Source of the DNA: Pseudorhodoferax sp. Leaf265
Lineage (GTDB): Bacteria > Pseudomonadota > Gammaproteobacteria > Burkholderiales > Burkholderiaceae_C
Assembly: GCF_001422365.1 (NCBI RefSeq)
Contig: NZ_LMMT01000009.1
Span: 1-64,000, forward strand
Direction of reading: 5' to 3'
Length of the DNA: 64,000 nt
In this document: positions 1 to 8,170 of the stretch, piece by piece
How positions within the stretch are numbered: the stretch's first letter is position 1
How the letters are laid out: every line of letters starts with the position of its first letter
Translations under genes and position numbers: made by a program
Notes under the pieces: model-generated
Seen by the model: the letters and a program-made list of their open reading frames with translations, nothing else
Told to the model about the DNA's origin: nothing
Databases searched by the model: none

Positions 1-289
1 ACGACTACCTCTACTGACTCCGTATGCCTAGTCATATGCACTGTCCTGTTCCTATCTCCAAAGATAAGCGACAGGACGGGGCCGGGGAATCAGGGGGCTA
101 TCTCAAGTGATGCTCGCAGCTTGTGCGATCACGAGGCTGGTTGCCAAAAGAAGCTTCTTTATTGCATGGCCTTCAAGGATGATCCGCTGCACCGAGTGGT
201 GCTGCCAGGAACACCTACAGACTAAGAAGCCGAACTCGGCGAAGTTAGGACAGCAAGCAGTTGGCAAGCAAGCCATGGGCAGCGCTTCA

Positions 290-934
290 TGGCAGGGTGT
301 CCACTGCATTCGCTCGCGCTTTGAAAAACTTGAGGTGGACGCCATGTTTACGGCTGGCGCATCAGGTTGGAAGGTGGGATGGCTGGACGCTCACCGCGCA
401 CAAGCCCTGGGCTGCATTCATCATCGCTGCGGCATCGTCTTCAAACGGCGTGCCTGGCGTGGAGCCGACATTGATTGCCAAGGCCGTGGCAGACCAAAAG
501 CCTGTCCATTGCCTGGAGACAGCGGCAGGTTTTAGCTTGGGCATGGACTCAATACCGATGGCCACGTTGTCCGCAGCGATTGACCACTATGCGCCTCAAC
601 AGCGGCGGCAAAGGACAACTTCATCCTCATGCACCACGCCTGGGCGCGCAACGACTCCGCAGCGCTCTGGGATCTGCTCCTGCAGGGGCCCTTCACGTCC
701 GACCCAATCCTGCACGCCACCATGTTTGCCTCGCGGAACCGCCTGCGGGTGCCGCAGATCATGGCCGCCGGGGCGAGTGCTCGCGAGAACATCCTTGTTG
801 TCGTTGGTGCGGGGCATCTCGACGGCCCGGGGAATCTTGTGGAATTCTTTCGGGCCCACGGTCTGGAGCTTCGACCACTGCAGAACGCCTGGCCAAGCCC
901 TCGTAGCAGCTCGTCTCGCTACGGAGAATCTTGA
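290..934 (+). pseudogene. TraB/GumN-family protein remnant (frameshifted)
   Basis: Pieces of a TraB/GumN-type protein (Pfam TraB family, often periplasmic, function poorly known) can be read in two frames. In one frame, about 375-540, the translation has KPWAAF followed by GVEPTLIAKAVADQKPVHCLET, the middle of the family where a KPW motif precedes a conserved '..GKPV..LET' block. In another frame, about 584-934, it continues with AWARNDSAALWDLLL, then NRLRVPQIMAA and VVVGAGHLDGPGNLVEF, matching the family's C-terminal 'NR.W...I' and 'VGAGHL.G' blocks. At least one frameshift near 570-600 separates them, and I could not find the N-terminal GS.H block, so the gene is broken. Its tail overlaps the tail of the opposing PIN gene. 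The family match is from memory of the motifs. Confidence 0.55.
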
Positions 935-1455
935 ATGCTCGCTTGGGTATATGTGCTCGGCAGCAACGCTGTAAATGGCGCCGCAATTAGACGCAGTCCG
1001 AGCAACCCCATCACAGGACTTGCAGCAATGAACTTTGGCTTCTTCAGGCGCTCGTCCATCGTGACGAACTCCATACATCCCATTTCAAGTGCCGCTGCAA
1101 GGTGCATGGCATCAACGGACTTCAGCGAGATGTTGTGCGTCCACCGAAAGTCTTGCATGAGGCGCGCTGTCTTCGGAGTCGGATTGAGGAGCCGAACGTA
1201 CTGACCAGACGTGAGCAGGGAGCGGAACGCGTCTTTCACATCGTCCGATGCTGCCCCGCCTTCTTGAACCGACAAGCACTCCCCTACGGCAACCATAGAC
1301 GTGTGCGCCACTAGGTGCCCTGCCCTATGCGCTTCCAAGATCTTCTTAATGAACCACACGTCCTTGGTTCGCCCATCGGGCAGAACACCTACGCGCTCCT
1401 TCACCACGTCGATGAAGCAGCAGGAGTCAAGGTAGATCCGCGGCTTACTCACCAT
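919..1455 (-). CDS. PIN-domain (VapC-like) nuclease
   Basis: A 178-aa protein with PIN-domain layout: first acidic residue in RIYLDSCCFID near the N-terminus, a Glu in VAVGECLSV at about residue 60, and SVDAMHLAAALEMGC followed by VTMDERL, which supply the later acidic residues. PIN proteins are Mg-dependent RNases, commonly toxins of toxin-antitoxin modules. I chose the ATG at 1453-1455 because it lies inside the end of the upstream gene (11-nt overlap, 1445-1455), implying translational coupling; an upstream in-frame start would lengthen the overlap without adding recognisable sequence. The partner is much larger than a classical VapB antitoxin, so a toxin role is inferred, not shown. Codon use is less GC-rich than in the rest of the window, suggesting acquisition. 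Confidence 0.75.
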   Translation of the reverse strand: MVSKPRIYLDSCCFIDVVKERVGVLPDGRTKDVWFIKKILEAHRAGHLVAHTSMVAVGECLSVQEGGAASDDVKDAFRSLLTSGQYVRLLNPTPKTARLMQDFRWTHNISLKSVDAMHLAAALEMGCMEFVTMDERLKKPKFIAASPVMGLLGLRLIAAPFTALLPSTYTQASIQDSP

Positions 1456-2266
1456 CCTCAAGCCCACGCAGCTGATCGATGTACTGGCCACTGCTCAGGT
1501 CGCCGGTTGCATTCGGCATGCTCCCAAACAACTGGTCGAACTGCTCGAGCGCGAGCGGGTGCGTCGCCTCAATGTCCATGACTTCTACCTGTTGAATTGT
1601 TTGGGTTCCTCGATCCCAGGCTACGTCGCCGTAGACCATCAGAACGGTGTTGGCGACTTTGGTTGCCTCGTGCACCTTCTGGTACTGCTGAGCCGTGCAG
1701 ATGCATCTGATCAAGTCGCCACCATCGAGCGGCCGCAATTGCATGAATGGTGGGCTTGCTCCGGGAAACCAAGCGTGCAGCAGCCCCTGCACGGCACCGT
1801 AGATTACGTGCGGCGTCTCAAGGAACTTCCGTATTTCTGCAACTTTGCGGTACGACACCTCGCGCCATAGCGGTTGCTCTGCGCTGTCGTCCTCGTACAT
1901 GCCGATGTAGTAGACCTCGTCGGGGTCCATGCCCTTACCGATCTTGGAAAACTCCAGCAGCGTCGTGTAGCTAAACGTCCCCGCACCGCAGGCGCCGTAC
2001 GGGTCGGGGCCAGTCAGCGCATCCAGCGCTTTGACACCTGCCCGTGTAATCTCGTCCTCAACAGGATGAACGTACAAAGTGTCCCAAGATGTCGACTCAT
2101 TGCGGAACTCCTTCGCAAGCCATTCACCTTTGCGGACTGAAACGCCAAGGTCCGCAGCAAATGCGCGCAGGAACTTCTCCGCCTGAGTGGCGAAGTCGCC
2201 CAGTTTGTCGAGAGGAGTCCCCTCACGACCTGGATTGAAGCGGAGGCGCACCTTGAGATGCGACAT
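1445..2266 (-). CDS. Hypothetical protein paired with PIN nuclease
   Basis: A 273-aa soluble protein that I do not recognise. It begins MSHLKVRLRFNPGREGTPLD and shows no signal peptide, membrane segment or nucleotide-binding loop. The C-terminal third (about 165-245) is rich in beta-type alternation, with RCICTAQQYQKV and VLMVYGDVAWDRGTQTIQQV followed by VMDIE. It overlaps the downstream PIN gene by 11 nt, so the two are probably made together; it could be the antitoxin or a targeting/regulatory partner. A perfect hairpin (2310-2330) lies 44 nt upstream and could be the operator. GC content is lower than in the core genes downstream. Confidence 0.7.
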   Translation of the reverse strand: MSHLKVRLRFNPGREGTPLDKLGDFATQAEKFLRAFAADLGVSVRKGEWLAKEFRNESTSWDTLYVHPVEDEITRAGVKALDALTGPDPYGACGAGTFSYTTLLEFSKIGKGMDPDEVYYIGMYEDDSAEQPLWREVSYRKVAEIRKFLETPHVIYGAVQGLLHAWFPGASPPFMQLRPLDGGDLIRCICTAQQYQKVHEATKVANTVLMVYGDVAWDRGTQTIQQVEVMDIEATHPLALEQFDQLFGSMPNATGDLSSGQYIDQLRGLEDGE

Positions 2267-2656
2267 GGCTAACGGGGTGTTCGAAGCGTGAAAAGCAATC
2301 TTGCGCAGTATGGCATCTGACCGATGCCATCGACGCAGCGAAGTTACACGGAAGCTCGCGGCCTAGGCCATCTGGTGGAAGTTCACCATCGCCTTACCGG
2401 CGCGACGGGGGGCGATGTCGGAGAGCCAGCTACCACGCACGGCGCTGGACGTGAAGGGCTGGCCGCGGTGCAGGTGCTGACCGGCATTCCAACGGGCGTT
2501 CTGATGCGTCCACTGGGCTACCTAGCCGACGAGAACCGCGAGGACTTGACGGTGCGCGGGTTGATCGCCGGGAGGTAGTCAATTCCGTACGATTTCCGTA
2601 CGGCGTCCCCCCGGCCAGAAGCGCCGCAACAATGCAGGCGTTTCTTTCTTTACAAC
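2267..2656. other. Intergenic stretch without a supported gene
   Basis: 390 bases between the PIN unit and the acyl-CoA ligase. Apart from the hairpin at 2310-2330 and a short repeated TTCCGTACG near 2583-2603, I see nothing with a function. An 84-codon open frame at 2324-2578 on the + strand has no recognisable motif or ribosome-binding site and is not called. Composition changes across this stretch from the low-GC edge to the high-GC core, so it may hold an island boundary. Confidence 0.5.
2310..2330. promoter_or_regulatory. Perfect inverted repeat upstream of PIN unit
   Basis: ATGGCATC (2310-2317) and GATGCCAT (2323-2330) are exact reverse complements separated by TGACC. The element lies 44 nt upstream of the start of the 273-aa gene at 2266. 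Toxin-antitoxin promoters usually carry such palindromes for autoregulation, so an operator is the favoured reading; a transcript hairpin is possible. No T-run follows, so a terminator is unlikely. Confidence 0.4.
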
Positions 2657-4357
2657 TCAACGCCCTTCCGCCTCCTGCAGCAGCCGCCACATCACCTTGC
2701 CGCTGCCGCTCTTGGGCAGGGCATCGGCGAACGCCACCTGGCGCGGCACCTTGTAGGCCGCCATGTTGGCGCGGCACCAGGTGATGATGTCCTCGGCCGT
2801 GGTGTCCTTGTGGGTGGGTCGCAGCACCACCACGGCCTTGACCGATTCGCCGCGGTAGGCATCCTGCGTGGCGATGATGCAGGCCTCCTGCACCGCCGGA
2901 TGCCGGTACATCAGCAGTTCGACCTCGGCCGGCCAGACCTTGAAGCCGCTGGCGTTGATCATGCGCTTCAGACGGTCGGTCATGAAGAAGTAGCCGTCCT
3001 CGTCCATGCGGCCCATGTCGCCGGTGCGGAAGAAGCGCTTGCCCTCGAACGTGATGAAGGCTGCGGCCGTCGCCTCGGGCTGCTTCCAGTAGCCGTGGAA
3101 CACCTGCGGGCCGTGCACGATGATCTCGCCGGACTCGCCCGCCGGCAGTTCCTGCAGGCTGTCGGGGTCGACCACGCGGGCGTCGGTGGACAGGATGGGA
3201 ATGCCCAGGCACTGCTGCTTGGGCCGTTCGAAGGGGTTGGTGTGCGTGGGCGCGGCGGTCTCGGTCAGGCCGTAGCCCTCCTGGTAGCGCAGGCCGTATT
3301 GCTCCACCAACCGCTGCGCGATGGCCTGCGGCATGGCGGCACCGCCGCCGCCGATCTGCTGCAGGCTCGTGAGGTCGTAGGCCGGCAGGTTCGGGCTGGC
3401 CAGCAGGTCCACCACCATGGTGGGGATGTTGGTCCAGGCCGTCACCTTCCAGCGCGAGATCAGGTGGCCGGCCACGTCGCGGTCCCAGCGCGGCATGAGC
3501 ACCAGCGTGGCGCCGGAAGCGATGGCCGTGTGCATCATGCTGACGATGCCGGTGATGTGGAACATGGGCACCACGGCCAGCACCACCGCCTCGGAGTTCG
3601 AGCAAGACCACAGCATGCTGGACACCACGTTGTGCATCAGGTTGCTGTGGTGGTGCACGCAGCCCTTGGGCAGGCCGGTGGTGCCGCTGGTGTAGGGCAG
3701 CAGCGCCATGTCGTTCGCGCCGACCGTGTGCGGCGGCGCGGCCAGGCCCTGCGCCAGCAGCACATCCCAGGCATGCACGGCGCCACCGGCCAGGGCCGGC
3801 AGCGGGTGGCGTGCCAGCAACCAGTTGCGCCAGGCCGGCGCCATGGCCGGGCCATCGGCCGCCGCGGCGTCGAAGGCGTCGGTGAACTGCGTGACCACCA
3901 GATGCGCCAGCCGCTGCGCAGGTGGCAGGGCATCGCTGGCCTTGGCCAGCTCGCCGGCCAGGTCGCCCGTGGTGATCGCCAGCTTCGCGTCGGCGTCGAC
4001 CAGGTAGTGCTCCAGCTCCTGTGCCTTGTTCATGGGGTTGACCGGCACCACCACGGCGTTGGCGCGCAGGATCGCGAAATGCGCGACGACCAGCTGCGGG
4101 CAGTTCTGCATGAACAGCGCCACGCGGTCGCCGCGCTGCACGCCCAGCGCGGCCAGTGCGCCCGCCAGGGCCTCGACCTGCGCCGCCAGCGCCGCGTAGG
4201 GGGTCGCGCGGTCGAAGAACACCAGGGCCGACTTGTCCGGATAGCGCGCCGCACTGGTCGCCAGGTTGTGCCACAGCGAGGTGGCCGGCACCGTCAGTGT
4301 GCGCGGCAAGCGCGAGGGCCAGAACTTGTGGTGGGGACGGTCGGCAGTCAGGGACAT
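2657..4357 (-). CDS. Long-chain/medium-chain acyl-CoA ligase (AMP-binding)
   Basis: A 566-aa member of the ANL adenylating enzymes that would activate a carboxylic (probably fatty) acid to its CoA thioester through an acyl-adenylate. The AMP-binding loop reads TSGTTGLPKGCVHHH (about residue 195), the A5 motif GYGLTETAAPTHTNP follows at about 355, the A7/A8 hinge is FFRTGDMGRMDEDGYF and KRMINASGFKVWP, and the catalytic lysine lies in PKSGSGKVMWR near the C-terminus, so all core motifs are intact. I chose the ATG at 4357 because the alignable region (LPRTLTVP..LWHNL) starts shortly after it; an upstream in-frame ATG-like start at 4402 adds only unlikely sequence. It is divergent from the patatin gene, with a 124-nt gap between them. 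Substrate cannot be told from sequence. Confidence 0.88.
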   Translation of the reverse strand: MSLTADRPHHKFWPSRLPRTLTVPATSLWHNLATSAARYPDKSALVFFDRATPYAALAAQVEALAGALAALGVQRGDRVALFMQNCPQLVVAHFAILRANAVVVPVNPMNKAQELEHYLVDADAKLAITTGDLAGELAKASDALPPAQRLAHLVVTQFTDAFDAAAADGPAMAPAWRNWLLARHPLPALAGGAVHAWDVLLAQGLAAPPHTVGANDMALLPYTSGTTGLPKGCVHHHSNLMHNVVSSMLWSCSNSEAVVLAVVPMFHITGIVSMMHTAIASGATLVLMPRWDRDVAGHLISRWKVTAWTNIPTMVVDLLASPNLPAYDLTSLQQIGGGGAAMPQAIAQRLVEQYGLRYQEGYGLTETAAPTHTNPFERPKQQCLGIPILSTDARVVDPDSLQELPAGESGEIIVHGPQVFHGYWKQPEATAAAFITFEGKRFFRTGDMGRMDEDGYFFMTDRLKRMINASGFKVWPAEVELLMYRHPAVQEACIIATQDAYRGESVKAVVVLRPTHKDTTAEDIITWCRANMAAYKVPRQVAFADALPKSGSGKVMWRLLQEAEGR

Positions 4358-4481
4358 GGGCGCGGGCCAGGAGTGTACGAAGCCGCCGAGGGTAGGCCAC
4401 AAGCGCGGCCAGCCGCATCGGGAAGGCCCCTAGAACCTGTCGGCCCCGGGACATGGCCGCTGGCTCCTACACTCGCCGCCC

Positions 4482-5675
4482 ATGGCCCATCCCCTGTCCA
4501 CCGCCCCGACAGCCCTGGTGCTGACCGGCGGCGGCGCCCGGGCCGCCTACCAGGTCGGCGTGCTGCAGGCGCTGGCGCAGCTGCGCCAGCGCAGCCCGGC
4601 CGCCCACGCCGGCAACCCCTTCCCCATCGTCGTCGGCACCTCGGCCGGGGCCATCAACGCCGCGGCACTGGCCTGCGGTACCGACGACTTCGACGCGGCC
4701 GTGGCCGCCATCGCCGAGGTCTGGGCCCACTTCCGGCCCGAACAGGTCTACCACGCCGATGCGCTGGACCTGCTGGACACCCCGGGCCGCGCCCGCATGC
4801 TCTGGGGCTTGGCCCGGCTGCTGGCGCGCTGGCGCCAGGCCCAGCCGCACAGCCTGCTGGACAACCGGCCGCTGGCCGACCTGCTGCAGCGCCTGGTGCC
4901 GTTGGACCGGCTGCCCGCACTGCTGCGGGCCGGCCACCTGCAGGCGCTGGCCATCACCGCATCGAGCTACAGCGCTGGCGACCACTGCACCTTCTACCAG
5001 TCGGCCGTGCCCATGGAGCCCTGGCTGCGCTCGCAGCGGCGCGCCGTGCCGGGGCCGATCTCGCATGCCCACCTGCTGGCCTCCTCGGCCATTCCCTTCG
5101 TGTTCCCGGCCACGCCCATCGGCCCCCTGGATGACGCCGAGTACTTCGGCGATGGCTCGATGCGCCAGGCTGCGCCGCTCTCGCCGGCCATCCACCTGGG
5201 CGCAGCGCGCATCCTGGCCGTCGGCGCGGGCCGGCTGCAGGAGCCGCGCGGCAGCAGTCCCACGCTGCACACCGGCCGGCCCAGCGCCGCGCAGATCGCC
5301 GGGCACGCGCTGTCCAGCATCTTCCTGGACGCGCTGGGCGTGGATGTGGAGCGCCTGCACCGCATCAACCAGACGCTGGCCCTGGTGCCGCCCGCCGCGC
5401 GCAACGGCACGGCGCTGCGGCCGGTGGAACTGCTGCTGATCGCGCCCTCGCAGCGGCTGGACGCCATCGCCGCGCGCCATGCGCAGGCGCTGCCGGGCGT
5501 GGTGCGCCGGCTGTTCGCGGCAGGCGGCCCGGCGGCGCATGCGGCCACGCAGTCCTCCGCGTTCGCGAGCTACTTGCTGTTCGATGCCGGCTTCACGGGC
5601 GAGCTGATGGCGCTGGGCCGCGCCGACACGCTGGCCCAGGCCGCCCAGGTGTGCAGCTTCCTGGGCTGGACCTGA
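4482..5675 (+). CDS. Patatin-like phospholipase
   Basis: A 397-aa patatin-family serine hydrolase. The oxyanion region reads LTGGGARAAYQVGVLQAL (residues about 13-30), the nucleophile elbow is VGTSAGAINAAAL (G-T-S-A-G, Ser near 52), and the catalytic Asp is in FGDGSMRQAAPLSPAI (about 225), completing the Ser-Asp dyad. Family members hydrolyse acyl esters of phospholipids or lysophospholipids; this one has no clear signal peptide and is probably cytoplasmic or membrane-associated. It is divergent from an acyl-CoA ligase, which could reuse released fatty acids (inference). Its stop at 5675 lies one base from the convergent Ggt gene's stop. Confidence 0.88.
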   Translation: MAHPLSTAPTALVLTGGGARAAYQVGVLQALAQLRQRSPAAHAGNPFPIVVGTSAGAINAAALACGTDDFDAAVAAIAEVWAHFRPEQVYHADALDLLDTPGRARMLWGLARLLARWRQAQPHSLLDNRPLADLLQRLVPLDRLPALLRAGHLQALAITASSYSAGDHCTFYQSAVPMEPWLRSQRRAVPGPISHAHLLASSAIPFVFPATPIGPLDDAEYFGDGSMRQAAPLSPAIHLGAARILAVGAGRLQEPRGSSPTLHTGRPSAAQIAGHALSSIFLDALGVDVERLHRINQTLALVPPAARNGTALRPVELLLIAPSQRLDAIAARHAQALPGVVRRLFAAGGPAAHAATQSSAFASYLLFDAGFTGELMALGRADTLAQAAQVCSFLGWT

Positions 5676-5676
5676 C

Positions 5677-7404
5677 TCAGTAGCCGGCGGCCAACCCGGT
5701 GTTGCGCCGCGGATCGTTGGCGCCGAAGTAGCGCTTGCCCGGCACGGGCTTGCCGTCCAGCGCCGGCGCGCCGACCAGGATCACGGCCAGGTGGTTGGCC
5801 GGCTGCGGCGCGGCGAACTGGTGCCCCCAGCCTTCCAGGATGCGGCGCGTGTCGGGCGAGAGCATGCGCGCCTCCACATTGGTCGGCGCCGGCAGCCACT
5901 GCTGGTGGAAGCGCGGCGCGTCCACCGCCTCCTGCACCGTCATGCCGTAGTCCAGCACGTTGAGGATGGTGTGCAGCACGGCCGTGATGATGCGGCTGCC
6001 GCCCGGCGTGCCGACCACCATGAGCGGCTGGCCGTCCTTGCCCGTCACGATGGTCGGGCTCATGGACGACAGCGGCCGCTTGCCGGGCGCGATGGCATTG
6101 GCCTCGCCCTGCACCAGGCCGTACAGATTGGGCACGCCGACCTTGACCGTGAAGTCGTCCATCTCGTTGTTGAGCAGCACGCCGGTGCCAGCGGCCGTGA
6201 CCTTGGCGCCGAACCAGTCGTTCAGCGTGTAGGTGACCGAGACCGCGTTGCCCCACTTGTCGGTGATCGAGTAGTGCGTGGTGTTGCTGCCCTCGTGCGG
6301 CGCCACGCCGGGCTTGAGCGCGCGGCTGTCGGCCGCCTGGTTGGGCGCGATGGTGGCGCGGATGCGCGCCGCGTAGTCCTTGGACAGCAGCCGCTCCATC
6401 GGGTTCTTGACGAAGTCCGGGTCGCCCAGGTAGCTGTTGCGGTCCACGTAGGCGTGGCGCATGGCCTCGATCTGGTAGTGCACGCCCTGCGCCGCGCCCC
6501 AGCCCAGGTCCTTGAGCGGGTAGCCCTCCAGGATGTTCAGCACCTCGCAGATCACCACCCCGCCCGAGCTCGGCGGCGGCGCCGAGACGATGCCGTAGCC
6601 GCGGTAGCTGCATTCCACGGGCTTGAGTTCGCGCGTCCTGTACTGGTCGAGGTCGGCCTGCGTGATGATGCCCTTGCCCGCCTGGCTGGAGGCCACGATG
6701 GCCGCGCCCACGGCGCCCTTGTAGAAGCCGTCCACGCCGCGCTCGCTGATGGCCTGCAGCGTGGCCGCCAGGTCGCGCTGCACCAGTTTCTGGCCACTCT
6801 GGAACGGCTCGCCGCGGTTCAGGAAGATCTCGGCCGTCGGCGCGTCGCGGCGGAAGTCGGCCGTGGCCGTGGCCAGCAGGTCGATGTCGCCCTGCTCCAG
6901 CACGAAGCCCTCGCGTGCCAGCTTGATGGACGGCGCGATCAGCGTGGCGCGCTGCTGCGTGCCGTACTTCTCGCGCGCGTACTCCAGGCCCGAGACCGAG
7001 CCCGGCACGCCCACGGCCAGGTGGCCCAGCGTGCTCGCGCCCTTGATGACGTTGCCGTCCTTGTCCAGGTACATGTTGGCCGTCGCGGCCAGCGGCGCCT
7101 TCTCGCGGAAATCGAGGAAGGTGCTGCGGCCGTCGGCCAGGCGGATGGTCATGAAGCCGCCGCCGCCCAGGTTGCCGGCGGCCGGATAGACCACGGCCAG
7201 CGCATAGCCCACGGCCACCGCGGCGTCGATGGCGTTGCCGCCGTCCTTGAGCACGTCCACGCCCACGCGTGTGGCCAGGTGCTGCGCCGAGACGACCATG
7301 CCGTTCTCGGCCGCGACCGGCGCCGGCGAGGCGGCCAGCGCAGCGCTGGTCCAGACCGCCGCACAGCCGGCGGCACAGACGGTGAGGGAAAGGGTCCAAC
7401 GCAT
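5677..7404 (-). CDS. ggt: Gamma-glutamyltransferase / glutathione hydrolase
   Basis: A 575-aa periplasmic enzyme that removes the gamma-glutamyl group from glutathione. After an N-terminal signal peptide (MRWTLSLTVCAAGCAAVW..ALA) come the conserved NAIDAAVAVGYAL and GNLGGGGFMTIR blocks, the autoprocessing/nucleophile site NTTHYSITDKWGNAV (second Thr is the expected nucleophile), YTLNDWFGA, the SSMSPTIV substrate loop and GTPGGSRIITAVLHT near the C-terminus. Length and motifs match the E. coli-type proenzyme cleaved into two subunits. I chose the ATG at 7404 because AGGAG sits 7 nt before it; an ATG 24 nt upstream has no such site. Convergent with the patatin gene; apparently monocistronic. 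Confidence 0.95.
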   Translation of the reverse strand: MRWTLSLTVCAAGCAAVWTSAALAASPAPVAAENGMVVSAQHLATRVGVDVLKDGGNAIDAAVAVGYALAVVYPAAGNLGGGGFMTIRLADGRSTFLDFREKAPLAATANMYLDKDGNVIKGASTLGHLAVGVPGSVSGLEYAREKYGTQQRATLIAPSIKLAREGFVLEQGDIDLLATATADFRRDAPTAEIFLNRGEPFQSGQKLVQRDLAATLQAISERGVDGFYKGAVGAAIVASSQAGKGIITQADLDQYRTRELKPVECSYRGYGIVSAPPPSSGGVVICEVLNILEGYPLKDLGWGAAQGVHYQIEAMRHAYVDRNSYLGDPDFVKNPMERLLSKDYAARIRATIAPNQAADSRALKPGVAPHEGSNTTHYSITDKWGNAVSVTYTLNDWFGAKVTAAGTGVLLNNEMDDFTVKVGVPNLYGLVQGEANAIAPGKRPLSSMSPTIVTGKDGQPLMVVGTPGGSRIITAVLHTILNVLDYGMTVQEAVDAPRFHQQWLPAPTNVEARMLSPDTRRILEGWGHQFAAPQPANHLAVILVGAPALDGKPVPGKRYFGANDPRRNTGLAAGY

Positions 7405-7507
7405 CGAGAGTCTCCTGTTGTATTGCATACGGTGCGGGACCGTGATTCTGCTGCGCTTTCGGCGTGTGCCGCAGCGCGTTCAACAGGAGTTACATCTGCG
7501 CGGCGGG

Positions 7508-8170
7508 TCAGGCGTCGGGGTCGATCCCCAGTTCCGCGCACAGCCGCGCCACCGTGGCCTTGAGCGCCGCCACCTCGCCGTCGAGCCGCTGCACCTGGGC
7601 GCGCAATGCGGGCACTTCGCCCACAGGATCTGCGGCCGACGCGCTCTGGTCCAGCGCCGCCGCGGCCTCGGGTGCCTCGCCCGACAGCAGGTGCATCCAG
7701 CGGTTCTCGCGCGCACCCGGCAGCCGGGCCAGCCGCGCCACCAGCGCACCGGCCGGCCGCTCGGCCAGCTCGTCCAGGAAGGCCTCGACCGAGGAGATGT
7801 CGGCGAAGTTGTGCATGCGGTCGCTGGCGATGCGCAGCTCGCCCGCCGTCTGCGGCCCGCGCAGCAGCAGCACCGCGAGCAGCGCCTGCGACTGCGAGGG
7901 GATGCGCAGCACGCCGTCGGCGTTGTGGGCATAGCGCATCGCGCGGCCACCGCTGGTCTCGTTGACGAAGGCCATGCCGCGCAGCGTGGCCAGCGCGTCC
8001 TGCACCTGGGCGTCGCTGAGCTCCATCACCGGATGCCGGCTGGTCTTCTGGTTGCAGCCGGCGACCAGGCTGTTCAGCGTCAGAGGGTAGGTGTCGGGCA
8101 CGGTGCGCTGCTTCTCGATCAGCACGCCCAGCACACGCGCCTCGGCCAGCGAGAGGATGGGAACGCTCAT
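7508..8170 (-). CDS. yceH: YceH family protein (UPF0502 / DUF480)
   Basis: A 220-aa member of the YceH family, whose role is not settled. The N-terminal signature is clear: LSLAEARVLGVLIEKQRTVP, then YPLTLNSLVAGCNQKTSR and HPVMELSDAQV; a second winged-helix-like unit holds LLLRGPQTAGELRIASDRMHNF. The C-terminus ends in a heptad-rich helix (about 175-215), probably a coiled coil. The start ATG overlaps the stop of the isocitrate dehydrogenase gene by 4 nt (ATGA at 8167-8170), so the two are translated together. The tandem winged-helix fold suggests nucleic-acid binding, but that is inference. Confidence 0.9.
   Translation of the reverse strand: MSVPILSLAEARVLGVLIEKQRTVPDTYPLTLNSLVAGCNQKTSRHPVMELSDAQVQDALATLRGMAFVNETSGGRAMRYAHNADGVLRIPSQSQALLAVLLLRGPQTAGELRIASDRMHNFADISSVEAFLDELAERPAGALVARLARLPGARENRWMHLLSGEAPEAAAALDQSASAADPVGEVPALRAQVQRLDGEVAALKATVARLCAELGIDPDA

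Noticed and set aside
42-78. Imperfect hairpin TGTCCTGT...ACAGGACG with an inner TATC/GATA stem
   Set aside because: Considered as a terminator or recombination site, but there is no T-run, one arm has a mismatch, and no neighbouring gene supports either reading.
2324-2578. 84-codon frame on the + strand in the left intergenic region
   Set aside because: No ribosome-binding site, no recognisable motif, and position between a low-GC island and the core; not enough support.
2810-5134. Very long open frame on the + strand opposite the acyl-CoA ligase
   Set aside because: It is antisense to a gene with complete ANL motifs, and its text is low-complexity (His/Arg/Gly-rich), typical of shadow frames in high-GC DNA.
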